Assembly: GCF_022533585.1 (NCBI RefSeq)
Contig: NZ_CP092827.1
Location: 1,466,001-1,530,000, forward strand
Direction of reading: 5' to 3'
Origin: Pseudomonas sp. LS.1a
GTDB taxonomy: Bacteria; Pseudomonadota; Gammaproteobacteria; Pseudomonadales; Pseudomonadaceae
DNA: 64,000 bases
Shown: positions 45,433 to 53,531 of the stretch, one piece after another
Layout: every line of letters begins with the position of its first letter
Position numbering within the stretch: position 1 is the first letter of the stretch
Notes under the pieces: model-generated
Database searches by the model: none
Told to the model about the DNA's origin: nothing
The model's input: only the letters and a program-made list of their open reading frames with translations
Position numbers and translations under genes: made by a program

Positions 45433-45861
45433 TTAAACGGTTACGTGCAGGCGCACATCCACATTGCCGCGGGTGGCGTTGGAGTACGGGCACACCTTGT
45501 GCGCCTTTTCCACCAGCCCTTCGGCATCGGCCTGGGCCAGGCCCGGCAGGTTGATGTGCAGGTCGATGTCCAGGCCGAAACCACCCGGAATCTGGCCGAT
45601 GCCCACCTTCGCGGTGATCGAGGCATCCGCTGGCAGGGCTTTTTTCTCTTGCCCGGCCACGAACTTCAAGGCGCCGATGAAGCATGCCGAGTAACCGGCG
45701 GCGAACATCTGCTCGGGGTTGGTGCCGTCACCGCCTGCGCCGCCCAGTTCCTTGGGGGTGCTCAGGTTGACAACCAGTTTGCCGTCACTGGAGCGGGATT
45801 TGCCATCGCGCCCACCGGTGGAGGTTGCTTCTGCGATGTACAGCGGAGTGACCTTTTGCAT
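45433..45861 (-). CDS. ohr: Organic hydroperoxide resistance protein Ohr
   Basis: 142 aa OsmC/Ohr-fold thiol peroxidase that reduces organic hydroperoxides using lipoyl-protein reductant. Catalytic cysteines C60 (GYSACF) and C124 (KVCPYSN), with the supporting R18/E50-type residues of the family. It is downstream of ohrR on the same strand with a 141-bp spacer containing two TTAGCGCGCAA boxes. Confidence 0.95.
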   Translation of the reverse strand: MQKVTPLYIAEATSTGGRDGKSRSSDGKLVVNLSTPKELGGAGGDGTNPEQMFAAGYSACFIGALKFVAGQEKKALPADASITAKVGIGQIPGGFGLDIDLHINLPGLAQADAEGLVEKAHKVCPYSNATRGNVDVRLHVTV

Positions 45862-45928
45862 CTTGAGCCTCGCTAATGTGCTGTGCGCTCCCCGTCTGGA
45901 GGAGGGCGCGGGTTGGTGTGGGATTTAA

Positions 45929-45954
45929 ATTAGCGCGCAATTAGTTAGCGCGCA
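45929..45954. promoter_or_regulatory. Candidate OhrR operator upstream of ohr (two direct boxes)
   Basis: TTAGCGCGCAA occurs twice as direct repeats, 15 bp apart, 70-90 bp before the ohr start. The core TAGCGCGC-like words resemble the palindrome upstream of ohrR. OhrR repression of ohr is the established arrangement. The binding here is inferred. Confidence 0.65.
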
Positions 45955-46002
45955 AGATAAATCTTCACCGCTCGTCCGAACGGCCATCGCACAGCATAGC
46001 TG

Positions 46003-46461
46003 TCAGAGGTTTTTCTGCAGGTTCTCGCGCAGCGCCAGCAAGTCGGCCTGCAGCTGTTGCAGCTGTTCAAGGCTGCGTCCACTGGCCTTGAGGATGCACT
46101 GTGGCACTTCCCTGGCCTGCTGTTGAAGGGCGCGGCCCTTGTCGGTCAGTTGCACCAGCACCACCCGTTCGTCCTCGCGGCTGCGGTTGCGCTGCAGCAG
46201 GCCCTCGCTTTCCAGGCGCTTGAGCAGCGGCGTCAACGAGCCGGGGTCGGTCAGCAGGTGCTGGCTGATCTCGCCTACGGTCAGGCCGTCGCGCTCCCAC
46301 AGCACGAGCATGGCCAGGTACTGCGGGTAGGTCAGGCCCAGGGCCTGCAGCAGCGGTTTGTAGACCTTGGTCATCAGCAACGAGGTGGAATGCAGGGCGA
46401 AACAGACCTGGTTGTCCAGCAGCAGCTCGTCACAGGAGGAGGCTTGGGTGTCGGCGTTCAT
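46003..46461 (-). CDS. ohrR: MarR-family repressor OhrR
   Basis: 152 aa winged-helix regulator (SLTPLLKRLESEGLLQRNRSREDERVVLVQLTDKG). The organic-peroxide-sensing cysteine is C20 (DNQVCFALHS), with C10 also near the N-terminus. It sits directly upstream of ohr. A palindrome (46509-46522) precedes its start, consistent with autoregulation. Confidence 0.93.
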   Translation of the reverse strand: MNADTQASSCDELLLDNQVCFALHSTSLLMTKVYKPLLQALGLTYPQYLAMLVLWERDGLTVGEISQHLLTDPGSLTPLLKRLESEGLLQRNRSREDERVVLVQLTDKGRALQQQAREVPQCILKASGRSLEQLQQLQADLLALRENLQKNL

Positions 46462-46508
46462 GCAGGTCCTTGAAGGTAATCAATGGGAAAGTCTGGCGCG
46501 CTGATCAT

Positions 46509-46522
46509 TAGTGCGCGCACTA
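46509..46522. promoter_or_regulatory. Candidate OhrR autoregulatory palindrome
   Basis: Perfect 14-bp palindrome TAGTGCGCGCACTA, about 50 bp upstream of ohrR, overlapping the stop codon of the neighbouring LysR gene. It shares the TAG-GCGC core with the boxes upstream of ohr. Confidence 0.6.
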
Positions 46523-47473
46523 CTCGTGCAGTTCACTGCGCAAGGCCAGGTCCCAGGGCGGAATCGGGCTGAAGCGGCTCTTGAGGAATTCGAGCAGCAA
46601 ACGGCTGCGAGAGTTCGTTTCATGTTCCAGGCGTAGCGCGTAGATACCGCTGGTTTCCGCTTCGGGCAAGCCCCCGTCGCAAAACAACGGTATCAGTTCG
46701 CCGCGCAGCAGGTATTCGCTGATCAGCCAGGTGGGCAGGTGGGCGATGCCTAAGCCGGCGAGGGCGCCGAACAGCAGGGTTTCGGCGTTGTTGGCGGCCA
46801 TGCGCATGCGTGAGGGGCGGTACAGGCGGTTTTGCCCGGCCACGTTGAAGCGCCAGGCGAATGGCGGCGCCAGGCCGTCCCAGTCCAGGCCATCGTGCCC
46901 GGGCAGTTCGCTGGGGCAGGTGGGTATGCCGCGGCTGGCCAGGTAGGCCGGGCTGGCGCAGGCGATGCGCACCATGTAGGCCAGTGGCGTGGCGACCAGC
47001 CGGGTGTCGGCCAGGGGGCCGGCGCGCAACACCAGGTCGACCTCGCCCAGGTGGCTGCCCTGCAGGTCGACGAAGCTGTCGATCAGGCGCAGTTGCACAT
47101 CCAGGCCCGGGTAGGCCACCAGGAAATCGGCGATGGCCGGAGCCAGGTGGCGGCGGCCGAATGCGGCAGGGGCGTCGATGCGGATCAGGCCTTCTGGGGC
47201 ATTGCTCAGCGACACCGCTTCGGCGCGGGCCAGGCGCAGTTCCTCGATGATGCGCCTGGCCCGTTCGGCAAAGGCATTGCCCGCGGGGGTGGCGCGCACG
47301 GCATGGGTGCTGCGGGTGAACAGGCGGCTGCCCACGGCGTTTTCCAGGTTGTCGATGCGCCGGGCCACGGCGGACGGGGTCAGCGGGTGGCGGCGGGCGG
47401 CGGCAGAAAAGCTGCCGGTTTCCAGCACGTCGAGGAACAGGCTTAGCTGGTCGGTCAGGGTATCGGGGCTCAT
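46520..47473 (-). CDS. LysR-family transcriptional regulator
   Basis: 317 aa. HTH TGSFSAAARRHPLTPSAVARRIDNLENAVGSRLFTRSTH, then a substrate-binding-like effector domain of the CrgA group. The start at 47473 (ATG) gives MSPDTLTDQLSLF. The earlier frame is antisense to spacer. It is divergent from the TauE gene, with a palindrome in the shared spacer. Confidence 0.9.
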   Translation of the reverse strand: MSPDTLTDQLSLFLDVLETGSFSAAARRHPLTPSAVARRIDNLENAVGSRLFTRSTHAVRATPAGNAFAERARRIIEELRLARAEAVSLSNAPEGLIRIDAPAAFGRRHLAPAIADFLVAYPGLDVQLRLIDSFVDLQGSHLGEVDLVLRAGPLADTRLVATPLAYMVRIACASPAYLASRGIPTCPSELPGHDGLDWDGLAPPFAWRFNVAGQNRLYRPSRMRMAANNAETLLFGALAGLGIAHLPTWLISEYLLRGELIPLFCDGGLPEAETSGIYALRLEHETNSRSRLLLEFLKSRFSPIPPWDLALRSELHE

Positions 47474-47496
47474 GGCTGCCTTGCTTTTGCGAGAAA

Positions 47497-47513
47497 CGCA
47501 CAGCCATTGTGCG
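47497..47513. promoter_or_regulatory. Dyad in the LysR/TauE divergent promoter
   Basis: CGCACA-GCCAT-TGTGCG, a 17-bp palindrome 24 bp from the LysR start and 74 bp from the tauE start. LysR binding is a plausible inference. Confidence 0.5.
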
Positions 47514-47586
47514 CTGCTATGCGTTTCCCCGCCAGCCCGCAATCGTTAGCATGCTCGCATTATGTGTACAGGCGGATGAGGCTCTG

Positions 47587-48327
47587 ATGATCGAGTGGTT
47601 GTTGTATATCGTGCTGGGCGCAGCCCTGGGGACCATGGGCGGCTTGTTCGGCATTGGCGGCGGTCTGATCGCCATCCCGGCGTTGGGCGTGCTGTTTGGC
47701 CTGGACCAGCAGTTGGCGCAGGGCACGGCGCTGGTGATGGTAGTGCCCAATGTGCTGCTGGCGCTGTGGCGTTATCACCAGCGTAACCGCATCGAGCTGC
47801 GCCATGCCGTGCCGCTGTCGCTGTGCAGCTTCGTGTTCGCCTGGCTGGGGTCGATCTGGGCGGTGGGGCTGGATGCGCACTCCATGCGCCTGGGCTTTGT
47901 CGGCTTCCTGGTGGCCCTGGCGGTGTGGAACGTGGCGCGGATGTTCATGAAGGTGACGCCGCCCAGCGCCGAGTTGCGCTATGCCTGGCCGTGGCTGGGT
48001 GTGCTGGGCAGCTTTGCCGGGACCATGGGCGGCTTGTTCGGGGTGGGTGGGGCTGTGGTGGCCACACCGATCCTGACCAGTGTGTTCGGTACCACCCAGG
48101 TGGTGGCGCAGGGGCTGTCGCTGGCGCTGGCGGCGCCGAGTACCTTGGTGACCCTGGTGACCTATGGGGTGCACCACAGTGTTGACTGGGGGTGGGAATT
48201 CCGTTGGCGGTGGGGGGCTTGCTCAGCATCAGCTGGGGGTGAAGTTGGCCCATGCGTTGCCGGAGAAGGTGTTGCGGGCGATGTTCTGTGTGTTTTTGGT
48301 GGGGTGTGCGGTGATGCTCGGGTTTGA
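47587..48327 (+). CDS. TauE/SafE-family sulfite/anion exporter, C-terminus disrupted by two G-run frameshifts
   Basis: The first 227 residues are a normal TauE/SafE protein (two tandem GTMGGLFGIGGG / GTMGGLFGVGGA repeats, about eight helices), for export of sulfur-containing anions. After TYGVHHSVDWG the frame becomes Gly/Cys/Trp-rich. Adding one G at the five-G run at 48188-48192 and one at 48235-48239 restores GIPLAVGGLLSISWG, then KLAHALPEKVLRAMFCVFLV and a stop at 48334, exactly the expected ending. Either real deletions or homopolymer sequencing errors. The last membrane segment is affected if real. It starts MIEWLLY. Divergent from the LysR gene. Confidence 0.82.
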   Translation: MIEWLLYIVLGAALGTMGGLFGIGGGLIAIPALGVLFGLDQQLAQGTALVMVVPNVLLALWRYHQRNRIELRHAVPLSLCSFVFAWLGSIWAVGLDAHSMRLGFVGFLVALAVWNVARMFMKVTPPSAELRYAWPWLGVLGSFAGTMGGLFGVGGAVVATPILTSVFGTTQVVAQGLSLALAAPSTLVTLVTYGVHHSVDWGWEFRWRWGACSASAGGEVGPCVAGEGVAGDVLCVFGGVCGDARV

Positions 48328-48338
48328 GCTTTGAGATT

Positions 48339-48359
48339 TTGGGGCCGCCTTGCGGCCCA
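48339..48359. terminator. Hairpin between tauE and LysR genes
   Basis: GGGCCGC/GCGGCCC arms around CTT after the restored tauE stop at 48334. It is preceded by a TTTT stretch. It may serve the convergent LysR gene on the minus strand. Confidence 0.5.
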
Positions 48360-48377
48360 TCGCCGGCAAGCTCCAAG

Positions 48378-49229
48378 TTACTTGAACCCTTCGACAATGT
48401 AGTCGGCCATGCAATCGGTAATTGGCGAAGGGGGCTGGGTACTGCGCACCAGCATCACATTGGCCACCGGCAACTGCGGCAACCCTTCGCTCTCGCCCAG
48501 AATGCGGATATTCCCGCCAATCAGGCTCTGCAGCTGCGCAGTCACCGCCAACCCTGCGGTGACAATGGCAAAGATCGCCGCCAGGCTCGGGCTGGTATAG
48601 GCGATGCGGTAGTCGATGCCCTGGGCTTCCAGGGCATTGCAGGTCCAGGCCCGGCAGAAGCAGTCGGTGTTGAACAGGGCCACCGGCATGGGGCGCTGTT
48701 CCTGCGGGCAGAAGCCTTCGGCGGCGGCCCACACCAGGCGTTCCTGGCGCAGTAGCTGGCCAATCTCGTTGCCCGGCTCACGGGTGACGATGGTCAGGTC
48801 CAGGTCCTGGCGCAGCATCAGTTGCTTGGACGAGTCGCAATGCACCTCAACCTGCACCAGCGGGTAAGCCTGGGCAAAGCTCGACAGGATATTCGGCAGA
48901 AAGCGCATGGCGTAGTCGTCCGGCGTGCCGATGCGTACTACGCCGACCATGTGCGGCATGCGCAGGGTGTTGAACACTTCCCCGTGCAGCTTGAGGATGC
49001 GCCGGGCATAGCCCAGCAGCACCTGGCCTTCGGCAGTCAGCCGCACCTGGCGGCCGTCGCGCTCGAACAGCTGGCGCTGCAGGATGTCTTCTTCCAGGCG
49101 TTTCATCTGCATGCTCACCGCCGACTGGGTGCGGTTGACCACCTCGCCGGCGCGGGTGAAGCCGCCTTGTTCGGCGATGGCAACGAAGGTGCGCAGCACG
49201 TCCGCGTCGAGGCTCTGGTACTGGGACAT
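48378..49229 (-). CDS. LysR-family transcriptional regulator
   Basis: 283 aa. HTH EQGGFTRAGEVVNRTQSAVSMQMKRLEEDILQRQLFERDGR; the effector domain has a diverse binding pocket. The ATG at 49229 has GAG 8-11 nt upstream. The earlier frame reads through the DUF1127 gene on the opposite strand. It is divergent from the DUF1127 gene by 96 bp and could regulate it. Confidence 0.9.
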   Translation of the reverse strand: MSQYQSLDADVLRTFVAIAEQGGFTRAGEVVNRTQSAVSMQMKRLEEDILQRQLFERDGRQVRLTAEGQVLLGYARRILKLHGEVFNTLRMPHMVGVVRIGTPDDYAMRFLPNILSSFAQAYPLVQVEVHCDSSKQLMLRQDLDLTIVTREPGNEIGQLLRQERLVWAAAEGFCPQEQRPMPVALFNTDCFCRAWTCNALEAQGIDYRIAYTSPSLAAIFAIVTAGLAVTAQLQSLIGGNIRILGESEGLPQLPVANVMLVRSTQPPSPITDCMADYIVEGFK

Positions 49230-49325
49230 TGCATCAATCTCCGAGATGCATGGCATCAGAAACATTCGTTGGATTGATCTTATGCCTGGCAGGAGACTGG
49301 AGCCATCAACACGGAGGGCTTCACG

Positions 49326-49544
49326 ATGAAAGGTCATGTCAGCAGCATCCAGCAACCTGCCTTTTCCCTGAACCACCTGTGGCATGCAGTCCTGCAGCGT
49401 CCTGTTCGCTGGCTGCAGCTGTACCGCCAGCGTCAGGAACTGGCCAGCCTCAGTGACGCAACCTTGCACGACCTGGGGTTGAGCCGGGCGGATATCCAGC
49501 AAGAGGCCGAGCGGCATTTCTGGGATGACCCGCTGCGCAAATAG
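49326..49544 (+). CDS. DUF1127-domain small protein
   Basis: 72 aa. The C-terminal RQRQELASLSDATLHDLGLSRADIQQEAE matches the DUF1127 (YjiS) motif, with an added N-terminal tail rich in aromatic and basic residues. DUF1127 proteins of alphaproteobacteria affect small RNA turnover and phosphate responses. The role in Pseudomonas is unknown. ATG at 49326 with CGGAGGG about 8 nt upstream. Confidence 0.85.
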   Translation: MKGHVSSIQQPAFSLNHLWHAVLQRPVRWLQLYRQRQELASLSDATLHDLGLSRADIQQEAERHFWDDPLRK

Positions 49545-49568
49545 GCTAAGTTTGTCGGTGGAATCACT

Positions 49569-49662
49569 GGCCTCTTCGCGGGTGAACCCGCTCCCACAGG
49601 AACGCCACATTGCCCGGACCAGTGGTATCCCTGTGGGAGCGGGTTCACCCGCGAAAGGGCCA
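49569..49662. repeat. REP inverted pair with rare matched core GTGAAC (29-nt spacer)
   Basis: Both arms (49569-49600, 49630-49662) carry the uncommon core GTGAAC/GTTCAC in compensated form. This is the clearest case of arm-to-arm matching in the window. Confidence 0.94.
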
Positions 49663-49688
49663 GTGCAGACACTACAAGGAGTTCAGGC

Positions 49689-50909
49689 TTGCCCCTCAAG
49701 CTATCCATCAACCAGGCCCGCCGCCTGGCCCTTTCTGCCCAAGGTTTCGGCAAGCAGCCGGAAATGGCCCCGACCCTGCCAGCACTCAAGCGCATGCTGC
49801 AACGCCTGGGCGTGTTGCAGATCGATTCGGTCAACGCCCTGGTCCGCTCCCACTACCTGCCGCTGTTCTCCCGCCTGGGCAACTACTCGCCTGCCACCCT
49901 CGACCAGCTCGCCTGGGGGCGTGGCCGCCAGCGCCTGATGTTCGAATACTGGGGCCACGAAGCCTCGTTGCTGCCGCTGAGCCTGTACCCACTGCTGCGC
50001 TGGCGCATGGCCCATGCCGCCGATGGCCGTGGCATCTATCGCCAGCTCGCGCAGTTTGGCCGCGAACGCCAGGACGTGATTGCCCGGGTACTGGCCGCCG
50101 TCCGCGAACAGGGCGCCCTTGGCGCGGGCAGCCTGTCCACTCGTGAAGAACGGGCCGGCCCCTGGTGGGACTGGAGCGAGGAAAAGCACGCGCTGGAGTG
50201 GCTGTTTGCCGCAGGTGAGGTGACGGTCGCTGGCCGGCGTGGCTTCGAGCGACTCTACGATGTACCGGAAAGGGTCCTGCCGAGGACCATCCTCGATCAG
50301 CCATTGCCCAGCGAGGCGGAGGCGCATCAGGGCTTGATGCTGCACGCCGCCACCGCCCTGGGCGTAGCCACCGAGCGCGACCTGCGCGACTACTTCCGCC
50401 TGGACCCGGGGCAGGGCAGGTCGGCACTGGCGAAACTGGTGGCTGATGGCCGCCTGCAAGCGGTCGAGGTGCAAGGCTGGAAGCAGCTCGCCTACTGCGC
50501 CGGCGCACCGCGTATCCCTCGGCGCATCGAGGCCAGCGCGCTGTTGTCGCCGTTCGATTCACTGGTCTGGGAACGCAACCGTACCGAGCGCTTGTTCGAC
50601 TTCCGCTACCGCCTGGAAATCTACACCCCGGCGCACAAACGGGTGTACGGCTACTACGTGCTGCCGTTCCTGTACCGCGAACGCATCGGCGCGCGTGTGG
50701 ACCTGCGCGCCGAGCGCGCACCGGGGCAACTGGCAGTACATGCCGTGCATGTGGAGGCCGCAGGCCTGGACGAGGAGGGTTACCAGGCCCTGGCCGGCAA
50801 CCTGCTGCGCCTGGCCAGTTGGCTGGGCCTGGAGAAGGTGCAACTGAACTGCCCGCGCCCGGAGGGCAGCCAGTTGCGCCAGGCGTTGCTCAGCGCCGCA
50901 CCTGCTTGA
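49689..50909 (+). CDS. YcaQ-like winged-helix DNA glycosylase (interstrand crosslink repair)
   Basis: 406 aa. It begins [20 protein letters not shown], the family start, with an N-terminal winged-helix-like domain ([28 protein letters not shown]) and the QxQ-type catalytic region replaced in the family by residues around LGVLQIDSV. The C-terminal [23 protein letters not shown] is a hallmark. It excises bulky or crosslinked bases. The start is TTG at 49689 with AAGGAG 7 nt upstream. The first M-like codon is TTG, and no ATG fits. Convergent with the DAHP synthase gene. Confidence 0.88.
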   Translation: MPLKLSINQARRLALSAQGFGKQPEMAPTLPALKRMLQRLGVLQIDSVNALVRSHYLPLFSRLGNYSPATLDQLAWGRGRQRLMFEYWGHEASLLPLSLYPLLRWRMAHAADGRGIYRQLAQFGRERQDVIARVLAAVREQGALGAGSLSTREERAGPWWDWSEEKHALEWLFAAGEVTVAGRRGFERLYDVPERVLPRTILDQPLPSEAEAHQGLMLHAATALGVATERDLRDYFRLDPGQGRSALAKLVADGRLQAVEVQGWKQLAYCAGAPRIPRRIEASALLSPFDSLVWERNRTERLFDFRYRLEIYTPAHKRVYGYYVLPFLYRERIGARVDLRAERAPGQLAVHAVHVEAAGLDEEGYQALAGNLLRLASWLGLEKVQLNCPRPEGSQLRQALLSAAPA

Positions 50910-52236
50910 GGGTTTCGGCAATCAGGAACGCCAGCTCCAGCGACTGGTCGGCGTTCATGCGCGGGTCGCAGTGGGTGTGATAGCGGTCGGACAGCGCATC
51001 CTCGGTGATCGGCCGGGCGCCGCCGATGCATTCGGTGACGTTCTGTCCGGTCATCTCGATGTGGATGCCGCCGGCATGGCTGCCTTCGGCCTGGTGCACC
51101 TGGAAGAACTGCTTCACCTCATCCAGGATCTGTGCAAAGTCGCGGGTCTTGTAGCCGCTGCTGGCTTTGATGGTGTTGCCATGCATCGGGTCGGAGCTCC
51201 ACAGCACTTTGCGCCCTTCGCGCTCGACAGTGCGGATCAGCCCCGGCAGGTGGTCGCCGACTTTGCCGGCGCCCATGCGCACGATCAGGTTCAGGCGCCC
51301 GGGGTCGTTGGTCGGGTTCAGCGTGTCGATCAGGCGGATCAGCTCCTCGGGGTTCATGCTCGGGCCAACCTTGACCCCGATCGGGTTGTGCACGCCGCGC
51401 AGGAACTCCACATGGGCACCGTCCAGCTGGCGGGTGCGGTCGCCGATCCACAGCATGTGCGCCGAGCAGTCGTAGTAGTCGCCGGTCAGGCTGTCCTGGC
51501 GCACGAAGGCTTCTTCATAATTCAGCAGCAGCGCTTCGTGGGCAGTGAAGAAGCTGGTTTCGCGCAGCTGCGGCGCGCTGTCCAGGCCGCAGGCGCGCAT
51601 GAATGCCAGGGTTTCGTCGATGCGGTTGGCCAGCTGGTGGTACTTGTCGGCCAGCGCCGAGTTGGCGATGAAGTCCAGGTTCCACTTGTGTACCTGGTGC
51701 AGGTCGGCAAACCCGCCCTGGGCGAAGGCGCGCAGCAGGTTGAGGCTGGCAGTGGCCTGGTGGTACGCCTGCAGCAGGCGTTCCGGGTCGGGGATGCGGC
51801 TTTTCGCGTCGAAGCCGATACCGTTGACGATGTCGCCACGGTAGGCAGGCAGGGTGATGTCGCCGATGGTTTCATCGCCCGATGAGCGCGGCTTGGCGAA
51901 CTGCCCGGCCATGCGTCCGACCTTGACCACCGGGCAGCCGGCGGCGAAGGTCATGACGATGGCCATCTGCAGTAGCACCTTGAAGGTGTCGCGGATTTTC
52001 GCCGCCGAGAACTCGGCGAAGCTCTCGGCGCAGTCGCCACCCTGCAGCAGGAAGGCGCGGCCTTCGGTAACCTCGGCGAACTGCCGGCGCAGCTCGCGTG
52101 CCTCGCCCGCGAATACCAGTGGCGGGTAGCTGGCCAGGGTCTGTTCGACCTTCAGCAGGTGCGCGGCATCGGGGTAGGTCGGTTGCTGCTGGATCGGCAG
52201 GGCGCGCCAGCTGTCGGGGCTCCACGGTTGGTTCAT
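50890..52236 (-). CDS. Class II 3-deoxy-D-arabino-heptulosonate 7-phosphate synthase
   Basis: 448 aa. First step of the shikimate pathway (PEP plus erythrose 4-phosphate). Class II features: N-terminal [30 protein letters not shown] with the metal-binding region, [31 protein letters not shown], and [10 protein letters not shown]. The class II type often supports secondary metabolism or lacks tyrosine feedback, but pseudomonads use it as a general paralogue. The 3' end overlaps the YcaQ-like gene by 20 bp on opposite strands. Start at 52236. Confidence 0.94.
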   Translation of the reverse strand: MNQPWSPDSWRALPIQQQPTYPDAAHLLKVEQTLASYPPLVFAGEARELRRQFAEVTEGRAFLLQGGDCAESFAEFSAAKIRDTFKVLLQMAIVMTFAAGCPVVKVGRMAGQFAKPRSSGDETIGDITLPAYRGDIVNGIGFDAKSRIPDPERLLQAYHQATASLNLLRAFAQGGFADLHQVHKWNLDFIANSALADKYHQLANRIDETLAFMRACGLDSAPQLRETSFFTAHEALLLNYEEAFVRQDSLTGDYYDCSAHMLWIGDRTRQLDGAHVEFLRGVHNPIGVKVGPSMNPEELIRLIDTLNPTNDPGRLNLIVRMGAGKVGDHLPGLIRTVEREGRKVLWSSDPMHGNTIKASSGYKTRDFAQILDEVKQFFQVHQAEGSHAGGIHIEMTGQNVTECIGGARPITEDALSDRYHTHCDPRMNADQSLELAFLIAETLKQVRR

Positions 52237-52352
52237 CTCGGGCTCGGTCTTGTCGGTTGTAGGCTATGGGCCATGGTAACAGTTGGCGCTGCGCTTGTTG
52301 CATCGAGGGTGTTGACGGACAATGCGCGTTTTTGCGCGGGTGGGTGGTGAGC

Positions 52353-53108
52353 ATGGCGGCGGAACGGGAAGAGCGGCTACTGGCACGGGTGGAAGATGCC
52401 TTTGGCGTCATCAGCGTGTATGAAGTCGACGACTACCGCTTTCTGGAATTCGGCGATGCGATCGAGCAGAGCTGCGTGTTCACGGCCGACCCCAGCTGGC
52501 TGGAGTACGACTATACCCGCGCCATGCTGGTGGGGGCGCTGTGCCACGAACAGCCGGAGAGCGCGCTGTTTCTCGGCCTGGGGGCCGGCACACTGACCCA
52601 GGCCTGCATGAAGTTCCTGCCGCTGGACGACATCGAGGCCATAGAGCTGCGCCCGGACGTACCGCGCCTGGCCATGGAATACCTGGGCCTGGACGACGAC
52701 CCGCGGCTGTATGTACGCATCGGCGACGCCCTGGAGATGTTGCCCTCGGCGGAGAAGGCCGACCTGCTGTTCGTCGACCTGTACACCGACCATGGACCGG
52801 GGGTGGGCCACCTGGCCTGGAACTTCCTGGAGAACTGCCAGCAGAAGTTGAACCCGGGTGGTTGGCTGGTGATCAACCAGTGGGCCACCGACGACGGCAA
52901 GCCCCTGGGCGCGGCGTTGTTGCGCGGGTTGTATCACCGGCATTACTGGGAGCTGCCGGTGAAGGAGGGCAATGTGATCCTGCTGGTGCCAGCGGACCTG
53001 GAGCAGACGCTGGACCTGGATGGGGTGCGGGCCCGGGCCGAGGCGCTGGCACCGCGCCTGGAGTATAGCCTTGAGGGGCTGATCCGCGAGATTCGGCCGG
53101 CTACCTGA
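52353..53108 (+). CDS. Spermidine synthase-fold methyltransferase-like protein
   Basis: 251 aa. Class I SAM/dcSAM-like Rossmann fold: ALFLGLGAGTLTQA (motif I), EAIELRPDVP and LLFVDLYTDHG, as in SpeE-like proteins without the N-terminal polyamine-binding beta domain. Likely a transferase, with unknown substrate. The start at 52353 gives MAAEREERLLARVEDAFG. Divergent from the DAHP synthase, and followed by a REP pair. Confidence 0.86.
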   Translation: MAAEREERLLARVEDAFGVISVYEVDDYRFLEFGDAIEQSCVFTADPSWLEYDYTRAMLVGALCHEQPESALFLGLGAGTLTQACMKFLPLDDIEAIELRPDVPRLAMEYLGLDDDPRLYVRIGDALEMLPSAEKADLLFVDLYTDHGPGVGHLAWNFLENCQQKLNPGGWLVINQWATDDGKPLGAALLRGLYHRHYWELPVKEGNVILLVPADLEQTLDLDGVRARAEALAPRLEYSLEGLIREIRPAT

Positions 53109-53112
53109 GTTG

Positions 53113-53204
53113 GCTTCTTCGCGGGCACGCCCGCTCCCACAGGGATATCACAGTGCCCAAGGGCGGTGAGTATCCTGCTGGAGCGGGCATGCCCGCGAAA
53201 CAGG
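53113..53204. repeat. REP inverted pair (30-nt spacer)
   Basis: Arms 53113-53143 and 53174-53204. Cores differ (GCACGC versus GCATGC), and the right arm has CTGCTGGAG instead of CTGTGGGAG. Confidence 0.9.
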
Positions 53205-53309
53205 CGACGCGGTATCGCAGGCAGGAATCGTTTCAGCTGCGCATGGCTGATGGCCCGATACTGGCCCTGCACCCTGAAAATATTCCTCACGTCTGCGCAC
53301 TATTTCAGG

Positions 53310-53531
53310 TATAGTACGCGCCGGTCTTTTAGCGGACCGCAAAATCAGGTGGTGCAAACCCTCCGAGTCCAGCTTCGGCTGCACGTCCGCTAGGCGGACC
53401 TTCCCACGTTTTCTTTTTCAATCGTTTTCGCAAATCCCCGCCGCCAAAGCTGCCTGGGTGACCTGTCGGTCTTTCATGGCTTGTGCAGCTTTGGAGCATG
53501 GGTCTTTGCGGATGCACCTAGAGGCAGACCC
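53310..53531 (+). promoter_or_regulatory. deaD promoter region and long structured 5' leader
   Basis: TATAGT (53310-53315) is the best -10 candidate, but no good -35 is seen. The following roughly 210-nt leader contains GCGGAC (53332-53337) that can pair with GTCCGC (53385-53390), which can instead pair with GCGGAC (53394-53399) next to it. The two pairings are mutually exclusive. T-rich tracts (53408-53420) follow the second hairpin. Cold-induced RNA-helicase mRNAs commonly have such leaders. A regulatory switch is inference. Confidence 0.55.
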
